From contig DATDMG010000459.1 of assembly GCA_036518955.1 (NCBI GenBank), forward strand, positions 1 through 34,438: a stretch of 34,438 bases of DNA, in the 5' to 3' direction. The stretch's first letter is position 1. Every line of letters begins with the position of its first letter. Below the pieces are notes generated by a model that did not search any database, was not told the DNA's origin, and was given only the letters and a program-made list of their open reading frames with translations. The translations under genes were made by a program, and so were the position numbers. Source of the DNA: DATDMG01 sp036518955 (GTDB lineage Bacteria > Actinomycetota > Actinomycetes > Actinomycetales > Kineosporiaceae). Positions 19,396-28,632 of the stretch are shown in pieces.

Positions 19396-22300
19396 TTACG
19401 CGGCGTACACCTCCATCTCGTAGAGCGAGTAGCCGTAGCTGGTCCCGCGGGTGACGCCGGTCATCCTGACGTAGCGGGCGTTACGAGCGGTGAAGGGGAC
19501 GTTATCGACCCCGCCGTTGCCCGAGGTCACGGTGGCGGCCTTGGTCCAGGTGCGCCCGTCGGTGGAGACGTCGACGGTGTAGGACTTCCCGTAGGCCGCC
19601 TCCCACCGCAGCACCACCCGGGCCACGCTCTGCGTCGACCCGAGGTCGACGGTGAGCCACTCGCCGTCGGAGTAGGCGCTCGACCAGCGCGTGCTGCCGT
19701 CGCCGTCCACCGCCGCGGACGCCGGGTACGACGCGGACTGGACGCTGCTCGCGGTCACGGTCTTGCCGGCGGCAAGGTTGCCGAGCGTCGTGCCGCGGGC
19801 CGCCGGGAACTCCACCACCTGCTGGAACGTGGGACGGTTCTGCCACCCGATCTTCTTGTGCTTGATCCCGCCCAGCGGTGACTGGACGATCGTGTCGAGG
19901 CACCACTGGTCGCCCGCGGAGCAGTACGGGTCCGCCGGGTAGACCGCGGTCCCGGCGGTCGCGGCGGCGGCCTTCAGGGTGGACAGCAGCATCGACCGGC
20001 AGTCCGCCAGGACGCCGGATCCGCAGTAGGTGGCCGGGAACCCACCCGCGACGCTCTTGCCGAGGACCGCGCGCAGGTCCTTGTCCACGAAACTCCACCA
20101 GCCGTACTGGAACGACGAGCCCTTGTGCCGGCGGTTGTCGACGGACGCGGACCCACCGGAGGTGTTGCCGTCCGGCGCCTCGTCCACCTGGAGCATCGCG
20201 GTGAGCTGGGTGTACAGGTCCGAGCCGAGGCTGGGCTGGAACTCTCCCTGGACCAGGAGCGGCCACCAGGCGTCCATGATCCGGATCGCGTCGGCGTTCG
20301 CGTAGGTGTGGCTGCCGGACGCGGTCTCGGTCCGCAGCGCGCCCGCGTTCAGCCAGCTGCGCAGCTGGCTCACGGCCGTCGCGGTGGCGGAGTCGCCCAC
20401 CGTTCCGGTGTCGATCACCGCGAGCAGGTCAGGGAGCACGAGCTTGCCCCGTAGGTCGGTCAGTCCGGCCTGCATCATCAGCTGGGCGAGGCTCGCCCGG
20501 GTGATCTTCGTGCCGCTGGTGACCGCCGCCTTGACCAGGGAGTCCAGCAGGTTGCCGCGGTGGACGGAACCGTCCCCGGTCGCCGGCGAGACGACTCCGG
20601 CGGCCTGCTTGTTGTTCCAGTTGGTGAAGTAGTCCTGGTCGACGGCCTGGGGGTGGGCCGACTGCCCGGCGTAGGTGGGCGTGTTCGTGTCCGGGTTCCA
20701 GCCGACCCATTCCGTCGCGGCGGACGCCGCGATGGGCAGCGAGGGGTCGACCGTGGACCGGCGCTGCGGGTTGCCCCCGGAGTTGTAGTAGGCCGTGTGC
20801 CGGGAGTCGACGTAGAACCAGTTGAACGTGTAGTTCACGTCGGCCGCGGCCTGCTGGAACGTGGCCGGGCCGGTGACGAAGCCCGGGTCGTTGAACTCCT
20901 GGAACCCGATCACCGAGTCCGCCTCGTGCCGGTAGGTGGAGCGCAGGCTGGCGAACCCGACCGGCGCGCCGTTGACCGTGGCGGTGCTCTCCAGCAACCC
21001 GTACTTCGTCCGGAACACCGTGAGCGTGTACGAGCCGGCCGCGGTCGAGTCGGCGGTGGTCGGCGACCAGGAGTCGGTCTGACGGATCACCTCCATCGGG
21101 GTGCACGTGCCGTGGTAGAGGTAGGACCGCGAGGAGGTCGTCGCGGTCCCGCCGTTCGGGTCGCAGAGCTGGACGGCATACGTGTCGATGATGTCCTGCC
21201 CGGCAGTCGTGGCCGACCACGAGTAGTCCTGGCCCCGGCCCAGCTCGACGTACATGTTGAGGCCGGCGAACGCCGCGCCGCGAGCGCGGATCCCGGGGCC
21301 GTCGAGCTCCTCGAGCATCAACATCTGCGGCGCGAAGTATCCCGTCTGCGGCCCGAACACCGCGACCGGGTGCCCGCTCGCGGTGGCACCGCCGGACACC
21401 ACCAAGGCGTTCGACATGCCGTGCTGCGCGGAGGCGAGGGTGCCCGCCAGGACCGTGCCCGTCGAGCCGGCGCTCGACCGGCTCCTGCTGGCCGCGCTCG
21501 AGCCGCTGCTCGCCGACGTCGTGCTGACGCCCGTGCCGGTCGCGTCGTACACGACCGGGACGGGTCGGACCGACCCGGCGTCCGGGATCACCACCCCGGT
21601 CGGGTTCGTGGGTGACAGCCCGTACGAGAAGGTGGCCCCGTTGTGGATCGTGGTGACCGCCTCCGGGTCGTTCTGCTCCTGGAAGGCGCGCCAGACCTGG
21701 GTGCCGAGCACTGTCCCGTACTTCGCCTGGGCCGCCTGCAGGGCGAGCGCGGACTGCACCTCGCCGCCGCCACCCGCCCCGAACAGGGCGCCGATCACGC
21801 CGGCGATGGCGACGAGGTCGGTGGCGGTGAACGGCTGGATGGTCCCCGCATTCGTGATCGAGTCGATCTTTCCCGTGAGCACGTACTCCCCCGGGAAGGT
21901 GCGGTTGGCCCTCGCCTGGGCGATGTAGTCGTTGAGACCGGCCAGGTAGGCAGTCACGTCGGCCATCGCCTGGGCGCCTCGCGGGCCGGACCCCGCGATC
22001 CGGTCGATCTGCGCCTGCAGCTCCGCCTCGGTGTACGGCGCCTTCCCGAAGAAGTTCTGCTCGAACTGCCGGTTGTCGGCGTTGCCCCCGGCGAAGCTCG
22101 TCAGCTGGCCGCGCCCGACGTGACGCAGGACGTCGATCAGCCACAGCCGGTCGACCCCCGCGACCCAGCCGGCGCCGTACTCCGTGCCGTAGCGCGTCGT
22201 CCCGCGGATGTGCGGCGCCCCGGTGGCCTTGTCGCGGGTGATCGTCACGTCGGACCGCGGTGTCGCCACCGACTCCACGTCCGTCGGTGCGACGTCCAGC

Positions 22301-22671
22301 GAGGCGTCGTTGAAGAACGTGTTGATCGTGTCGTTGGTCAGGCTCGGGTAGCCGAGCGCCAGGTTCGCGTAGAGGTCCCGCTGGTCGTCGGCGTGCGACG
22401 GCTGGGTGCCGAACGCCTGGTTCGCGAGGATCTCGACCAGGGTTGCGCCGCCGTTCTCCCCCGCGGGCAGGATGTCGGAGCACTGGCCGAGGCAGTAGTC
22501 GTCGGCCGAGAAGGAGGCGGTGCGCGCGGGCGCCTGAACGGCCGCCTGGGTGGGCACGGCCGGCCCGGCTGCCAGCAGGCCGACGAGCGCGGTGCCGAGC
22601 GCTGCCACCCTGGTGCGGGCACGCCGTCCCGACGGCCTTCGGCCGCCGACCGGTGAGCGCGGACACGTCAT
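19396..22671 (-). CDS. Secreted penicillin acylase family Ntn hydrolase with F5/8 type C (discoidin) domain
   Basis: Member of the penicillin/cephalosporin/AHL acylase family, which cleave amide-linked acyl chains after self-processing. It has 1091 residues from ATG 22671-22669, with GGAGG 7 bases upstream. A signal peptide spans about 1-44 (VAALGTALVGLLAAGPAVP then TQA). The alpha chain includes GAPHIRGTTRYGTEYGAGWV and VDRLWLIDVLRHVGRGQL. A Ser/Thr-rich spacer (about 380-405) precedes HGMSNALVVSGG, where Ser420 should become the N-terminal nucleophile of the beta chain. GPQTGYFAPQMLM and LGRGQDYSWSATT follow. From residue 965 there is an F5/8C (CBM32-like) module: NLAAGKTVTASS, AVDGDGSTRWSS, WLTVDLGSTQSVARVVLRW. 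That module suggests attachment to glycan. The substrate (beta-lactam, acyl-homoserine lactone or lipopeptide) is not predictable. Confidence 0.9.
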   Translation of the reverse strand: MTCPRSPVGGRRPSGRRARTRVAALGTALVGLLAAGPAVPTQAAVQAPARTASFSADDYCLGQCSDILPAGENGGATLVEILANQAFGTQPSHADDQRDLYANLALGYPSLTNDTINTFFNDASLDVAPTDVESVATPRSDVTITRDKATGAPHIRGTTRYGTEYGAGWVAGVDRLWLIDVLRHVGRGQLTSFAGGNADNRQFEQNFFGKAPYTEAELQAQIDRIAGSGPRGAQAMADVTAYLAGLNDYIAQARANRTFPGEYVLTGKIDSITNAGTIQPFTATDLVAIAGVIGALFGAGGGGEVQSALALQAAQAKYGTVLGTQVWRAFQEQNDPEAVTTIHNGATFSYGLSPTNPTGVVIPDAGSVRPVPVVYDATGTGVSTTSASSGSSAASRSRSSAGSTGTVLAGTLASAQHGMSNALVVSGGATASGHPVAVFGPQTGYFAPQMLMLEELDGPGIRARGAAFAGLNMYVELGRGQDYSWSATTAGQDIIDTYAVQLCDPNGGTATTSSRSYLYHGTCTPMEVIRQTDSWSPTTADSTAAGSYTLTVFRTKYGLLESTATVNGAPVGFASLRSTYRHEADSVIGFQEFNDPGFVTGPATFQQAAADVNYTFNWFYVDSRHTAYYNSGGNPQRRSTVDPSLPIAASAATEWVGWNPDTNTPTYAGQSAHPQAVDQDYFTNWNNKQAAGVVSPATGDGSVHRGNLLDSLVKAAVTSGTKITRASLAQLMMQAGLTDLRGKLVLPDLLAVIDTGTVGDSATATAVSQLRSWLNAGALRTETASGSHTYANADAIRIMDAWWPLLVQGEFQPSLGSDLYTQLTAMLQVDEAPDGNTSGGSASVDNRRHKGSSFQYGWWSFVDKDLRAVLGKSVAGGFPATYCGSGVLADCRSMLLSTLKAAAATAGTAVYPADPYCSAGDQWCLDTIVQSPLGGIKHKKIGWQNRPTFQQVVEFPAARGTTLGNLAAGKTVTASSVQSASYPASAAVDGDGSTRWSSAYSDGEWLTVDLGSTQSVARVVLRWEAAYGKSYTVDVSTDGRTWTKAATVTSGNGGVDNVPFTARNARYVRMTGVTRGTSYGYSLYEMEVYAA

Positions 22672-22810
22672 CGGGTCCCTCCAGTCATCCTTGATCGCCG
22701 GGCAACGCCCGGGGAATAACACGAATTTCACTCATGTTTACAGGAGATCAAGGTGCTGAAAATGCCCTGCGTGCACATTTGTCGGCAACACACCATGACG
22801 GCGCCGGACG
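22672..22810 (-). promoter_or_regulatory. AT-rich leader and probable promoter of the acylase gene
   Basis: The stretch from about 22715 to 22790 is visibly richer in A and T than its surroundings. It contains an 8-bp inverted repeat, CCTTGATC at 22689-22696 and GATCAAGG at 22746-22753, and within the leader a perfect hairpin, CCGGGC-AAC-GCCCGG, at 22698-22712. The minus-strand TTGATC inside the upstream arm could be a -35 element, but I cannot choose a convincing -10. Confidence 0.4.
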
Positions 22811-22827
22811 TTCATGATCAGCATGAA
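22811..22827. promoter_or_regulatory. Candidate operator, inverted repeat TTCATG-N5-CATGAA
   Basis: A perfect 6-bp dyad, TTCATG (22811-22816) and CATGAA (22822-22827), separated by ATCAG, lies 140-156 bp upstream of the acylase start and 121 bp downstream of the parE stop. Its size and AT-content against a GC-rich background fit a dimeric repressor site. The regulator is not encoded in the window. Confidence 0.35.
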
Positions 22828-22838
22828 TGGCGCGAGCG

Positions 22839-22858
22839 GGCCCGACACCCGACGGGCC
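22839..22858 (-). terminator. Possible hairpin terminator downstream of parE
   Basis: GGCCCG (22839-22844) and CGGGCC (22853-22858) can pair around an 8-base loop, about 90 bases past the parE stop. No T-tract follows, so termination is only suggested. Confidence 0.25.
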
Positions 22859-22947
22859 GGCGATCGCAGGGCCGCGCCCACCCGGCGCCCACCAGCCGGC
22901 GACCAGAGGCGAGGCCGGCGACGGGGGGTGGACGCCCGGGTGACGCG

Positions 22948-25107
<2,160 letters not shown>

Positions 25108-25429
25108 GCTCGGCAACTCCTCGCAGGGTCGGGACGCAGACCCGACAATTGTGGGACACGGGAGGCGACCAACGTCTCTCGTACGTGTGATCGAGGGTAC
25201 CGCCCGCCCCGGACAGGCCGCCGCCCCCGGCGCGCGACACGCGGTCCGGACGGTCCCGCCCGCCGGCCCTGGCCGTGACATTGCTCACCGGAGCCTACCG
25301 GCCGCTACGCGCAGGGCGAACGGCCCCTTCTCACCCCCCCGGGGAAGCGGCGAGGCTGGTTCACTGTTGACGCGGACAGTCGCCACCCCGGGCTGTGGTG
25401 ACGCGCCCGAGCCAGAAGGAGGCCCGACC
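25108..25429. other. Divergent intergenic region between parE and the DUF7455 gene
   Basis: This 322-bp spacer must contain both promoters. For parE, minus-strand ACAATTGT near 25144-25151 is the most AT-rich patch. For DUF7455, TTGACG at about 25366 is a possible -35 without a good -10. I see no open reading frame with a plausible start and no RNA gene. Confidence 0.4.
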
Positions 25430-25657
25430 GTGACTGCAACCGCCGCTCCGACCCACCTCACCGTGGCCGACCGGTGCGACCGCTGCGGCGCTCGCGCCTA
25501 CTTCCGGGTCACCCTTCCGGGTGGCGGAGAGCTCTTCTTCTGCGCCCACCACGGGCGGGCGCACGAGGGAGCCCTGCGCGCCGCGGACGCCGACATCCAG
25601 GACGAGACGGCGATCCTTGCCGACACCCCCGGCACCGCCGCGCTCGACGAGCGCTGA
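25430..25657 (+). CDS. DUF7455 family small zinc-binding protein
   Basis: A 75-residue protein from GTG 25430, with an ideal AAGGAGG ribosome-binding site 6 bases upstream. The core is a small zinc site: DRCDRCGARAYFRVTLPGG with a CxxC pair (Cys16, Cys19), then ELFFCAHHGRAHE with Cys38 and a following histidine. It matches DUF7455, a short actinobacterial family usually coded beside parE and the primary sigma factor. Function is unknown; size and ribbon resemble nucleic-acid- or polymerase-binding knuckles, which is only an inference. The strong ribosome-binding site suggests abundant translation. Confidence 0.85.
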   Translation: MTATAAPTHLTVADRCDRCGARAYFRVTLPGGGELFFCAHHGRAHEGALRAADADIQDETAILADTPGTAALDER

Positions 25658-25790
25658 CGGCCACGATCGTGGCACGTACCACGATCCACACGCCAGCTAC
25701 GCTCTGTGACTTTCTGTTGCACTTCCGGCCGTTGCCCGCCCGTCAACCTCGAGGCGTGAGATCTTGGCGTGCATCCGGGGCAAGGTGGCG

Positions 25791-25796
25791 TAACAT
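25791..25796 (+). promoter_or_regulatory. Possible -10 element for a leaderless glycosyltransferase transcript
   Basis: TAACAT fits the actinobacterial TANNNT -10 consensus and ends 8 bases before the ATG at 25805, so transcription would start at or very near the start codon. No ribosome-binding site lies at proper distance, in agreement. TTGGCG at 25764-25769 is a -35-like hexamer, but its 21-base spacing is too long. Confidence 0.35.
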
Positions 25797-25804
25797 CGCG
25801 CTCG

Positions 25805-26608
25805 ATGAACCCGCCGGTTCCCCCGGACACCCGTCCCTCGACGTCCACGACCACGTCGGCACCGCCGAGACCGTGGCGGCTGAGTGTCGTCGTCCCCGCC
25901 TGCAACGCCGTCGACACCTTGCCGGCCACGCTCGCCACCCTGGTCCGCCTGCCAGGGGGCGCTCCCGATGAGATCATCGTTGTCGAGAACGGCTCCGACG
26001 ACGGAACCTGGGAGCTGCTCGAGAAGATCCAGAAGGAGTGGCAGGAGGAGCCCCGGCTGATCGCGTTGCGCAGCGAGAAGGGGATCGGCTCCGCCTACCG
26101 TGCAGGGGTGGGCGTGTCCAGCGGCGACCGGGTCCTGCTCACCGCCGACGATCTGCCCTTCGGGGCCTCGGACGTCGAAGCGGTCCTGGCCTGCCGGTCC
26201 ATGCCCCGGTTCGCGATCGGCAGCAAGGCGCACGTCCGCTCACGCGTACGTCGTACGCGGCTCCGCCGGATCGCCACCCGCGTCTTCCGGATCGCCCGGC
26301 ACCTGCTGATCGGCCTCGACGTCGGCGACACCCAGGGCACGTTCGTGATCGAGGGCAGCCTGGCCCGCCGGCTGGTCGCCGAGACGACGATCCCGGGCTT
26401 CGGGATGACCACCGAGCTGGTGGCGCTCGCCACGCGGCACGGCGACGACCCGGTCGAACTGCCCGTGGCGCTGCAGCAACGCCCTGGCGCGTCGCGGATC
26501 CGCTGGGTGCCCGACAGCACCGCCATGATGCTCGACCTGCTGCGGCTCCGGCGTCGGCTGGGTCGGCGCGGGCGCGACCGAACGACCGTCCTGCCACCGC
26601 GCCTCTGA
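25805..26608 (+). CDS. Family 2 glycosyltransferase, polyprenyl-phosphate type
   Basis: A 267-residue GT-A protein. I prefer ATG 25805; an in-frame GTG at 25769 would add 12 residues. LSVVVPACNAVDTLPATLAT and DEIIVVENGSDDGTWELLEK are the nucleotide-sugar-binding start of GT2 enzymes. EKGIGSAYRAGVGVSSGDRV then LLTADDLPFG corresponds to the region that carries the metal-binding DxD in dolichyl- or polyprenyl-phosphate glycosyltransferases; here it reads ADD. GLDVGDTQGTFVIEGSLARR corresponds to the DTQ-G-F region of that group. No membrane helix is present, so it would act at the inner face of the membrane with a lipid acceptor. It converges on the membrane protein gene with a 44-base gap. Confidence 0.8.
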   Translation: MNPPVPPDTRPSTSTTTSAPPRPWRLSVVVPACNAVDTLPATLATLVRLPGGAPDEIIVVENGSDDGTWELLEKIQKEWQEEPRLIALRSEKGIGSAYRAGVGVSSGDRVLLTADDLPFGASDVEAVLACRSMPRFAIGSKAHVRSRVRRTRLRRIATRVFRIARHLLIGLDVGDTQGTFVIEGSLARRLVAETTIPGFGMTTELVALATRHGDDPVELPVALQQRPGASRIRWVPDSTAMMLDLLRLRRRLGRRGRDRTTVLPPRL

Positions 26609-26652
26609 CGTCCCCGGAACGGGCACCCGCGCCCGCGACGGGTCGGCACGGG

Positions 26653-28623
26653 TCACCGGACCGGACTGGGCGCCCCCGGCGCGGCGAACAGCCAGATGCC
26701 CCCGCGCTGCGATGTCGGCATCGCGAGCACCCGCCAGCCTGCGGACGTCACCTGCGGGACGCGCCGGTCCCAGGACGGCAGCACCAGATAGCCGGCTCCG
26801 TACCGCCGCGCCGCGGAGAGCAGGGCAGCCGTCGGGAGGTTGGTGAACGGCGCGCCCCCGTGGGAGCAGGCGCCACGACCGCCGAGCGCCTCCAGCCGGG
26901 CCCGGTAGTCGTGCCATGCCGCTCCGCCGTAGGGCACGGCCTTGCAGTCCACCAGAAGGGACCGACCAGATGTGAGGCGGATCACACTATACGACGGCGG
27001 GGCGGCGACGACGCCGCCGGGGGGAACATCTCGCGCGATCGTGCGGCCCATCGCCCACAGGGCGGGCTCGCTCACGAAACCAGGCCGGAACGGTCGCCAG
27101 TGGACCGTGCCGACGGTACACACCGCGACCACCAGGACGACCCCCGCGGCCAGCGTCGAGAGCGCGCGGACGACGGCGGGCAGCCGGGACGGCAAGGCGA
27201 TCAGCACCGCACAGGCCGCGACGGCAAGGACCGCGACCACCCACTCCCCATGCGCCGCCAGCGCGGTGCTGCCGTCCCTCGGCTCCAACCACCCGAATCC
27301 GGCGGCCAACGCGGGCGGCAGCCAGAGCAGCCGGCGGACTCGGGTGAGCCGGGCGAAACCGGCGATCAACCCCCAGGCCCCCAGCGGTACCGCCAGCACG
27401 GCCAGCCGGAACACGTTCGTGCTCTGCGCCAGCCGGCCCAGCGTCGGGACGCCGAACCTGTTCGCCGCCACGCCGACCGTCAGCCCCACCGCCGGAGCCA
27501 GCACGACGGCCGTCCAGAGCCATCCGTCCGTCCGGGTGCGGAGGGCGGCCGAGCGCGCTTCCGCCGGCGACGCCGCCACCTCGGCCACCGCCACCTCGGC
27601 CACCGCCACCTCGGCCACCGCCACCTCGGCCGGTGCCACCTCGGCCGCCGCCACCTCGGCCGGTGCCAGCTCGGCTGCCTCCGCCGCTGCCGGCACGGTC
27701 CCGGCCGGCACCGCCTCGGCCGGCACCGCCTCGGCCGGCACCGCCTCGGCCGGCACCGCCTCGACCGGCAGCCCGGTTCGCCGCCCGACCAGGACCAGCG
27801 TCAGCAGGCTCGCCAGGACGACGGCGAACCCCGACCCGAGCTGACCGAGCGACCAGGTGGTCGCGTCGCAATGGAACGGGATCACCTCCCGGCAGATCTG
27901 CACGAAGTCACCCGGTTCGGCCGCCACCGGCCGCAGCCGGAGCACGGTGACCACGACGCCACCGGAGACGACGGCACCCGCAAGGGTCGACCACCACCAG
28001 GCGCGCGCCGACCACCGGACCGCGACGACGGCCAGTACGCACACCACCGCCACGAGGGCGCCGATCTGGACGTGGACGACGGAGGTGGCCACGCACGCCA
28101 GCGCCGCGGCGCGAGGGCGCCGGGTGAGCAGCAACGCCGAGGTGAGATACGCCAGGAAACCGCCGAGTTCATGGGGCAGCGCGATCGGCAGGGCCGGCGT
28201 CGTGGTGCCCAGCGCCACGTTCGGGCCCAGGGCCAGCAGCGCGGCCAGGGCAGCCGCCGCGGGGAGCTGGCCGCGCGGCGTCCAGGCCCGGGCGAGGACG
28301 GCGGTCGCCGCGCCGCCGACGATCAGCCCGAGCAACCACCAGGCGAGGTAGGTGCCCGAGAGGTGGCCGATGCGCGCCCCGAACCAGGTCACCCCGTCGA
28401 AGAGGATGTGCGGTTGCGGTGCGGAGCGGACGAACCAGTCGTCGACGAGGAACCCGGGGCGCGCCCACTGCAGGCCCTGGAGGGAGAGCACCAGATGATC
28501 GTCATTGCCGGCCAGATAGCCGTACCGCAGCTGGAGCAGGACCCCCAGGACCACGGCAAAGGTGGCGGCCGTGACGAACGGGGCAAGAACCCGCCCGACA
28601 CGGCCGCCCGACGCGGTCGGCAC
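26653..28623 (-). CDS. Large polytopic membrane protein with minisatellite-encoded linker
   Basis: A 656-residue protein starting at GTG 28623-28621, 9 bases after the sigA stop. About 10 or more membrane helices are visible: ATFAVVLGVLLQLRYGYLAG at the N-terminus with LAGNDDHLVLSLQGLQW after it, LAWWLLGLIVGGAATAVLA, and several more to about residue 480. The extracytoplasmic tail carries PSYSVIRLTSGRSLLVDCKA and YGAGYLVLPSWDRRVP. The first-loop acidic NDDH and the fold plan resemble GT-C glycosyltransferases or uncharacterised DUF6798-like membrane proteins; this is a guess. Residues about 286-350 are an Ala/Val/Glu/Pro linker made of (VAVAE)- and (VPAEA)-type pentads from DNA repeats. The adjacent GT2 enzyme could supply a lipid-linked sugar. 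Confidence 0.7.
   Translation of the reverse strand: MPTASGGRVGRVLAPFVTAATFAVVLGVLLQLRYGYLAGNDDHLVLSLQGLQWARPGFLVDDWFVRSAPQPHILFDGVTWFGARIGHLSGTYLAWWLLGLIVGGAATAVLARAWTPRGQLPAAAALAALLALGPNVALGTTTPALPIALPHELGGFLAYLTSALLLTRRPRAAALACVATSVVHVQIGALVAVVCVLAVVAVRWSARAWWWSTLAGAVVSGGVVVTVLRLRPVAAEPGDFVQICREVIPFHCDATTWSLGQLGSGFAVVLASLLTLVLVGRRTGLPVEAVPAEAVPAEAVPAEAVPAGTVPAAAEAAELAPAEVAAAEVAPAEVAVAEVAVAEVAVAEVAASPAEARSAALRTRTDGWLWTAVVLAPAVGLTVGVAANRFGVPTLGRLAQSTNVFRLAVLAVPLGAWGLIAGFARLTRVRRLLWLPPALAAGFGWLEPRDGSTALAAHGEWVVAVLAVAACAVLIALPSRLPAVVRALSTLAAGVVLVVAVCTVGTVHWRPFRPGFVSEPALWAMGRTIARDVPPGGVVAAPPSYSVIRLTSGRSLLVDCKAVPYGGAAWHDYRARLEALGGRGACSHGGAPFTNLPTAALLSAARRYGAGYLVLPSWDRRVPQVTSAGWRVLAMPTSQRGGIWLFAAPGAPSPVR
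27575..27766. repeat. Two adjacent 15-bp minisatellite arrays inside the membrane protein gene
   Basis: Array 1 has seven units of the type GCCACCTCGGCCACC at 27575-27679, the first three identical and the last degenerate. Array 2 has four units of GGCACCGCCTCGGCC at 27707-27766, three identical and the last differing by one base. Both unit lengths are multiples of three, so changes in copy number would only lengthen or shorten the linker. Confidence 0.9.
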
Positions 28624-28632
28624 GGGCGCGGC

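Noticed and set aside
27575..27766. CRISPR array
   Set aside because: The units are 15 bp, contiguous, without spacers, and encode in-frame pentads.
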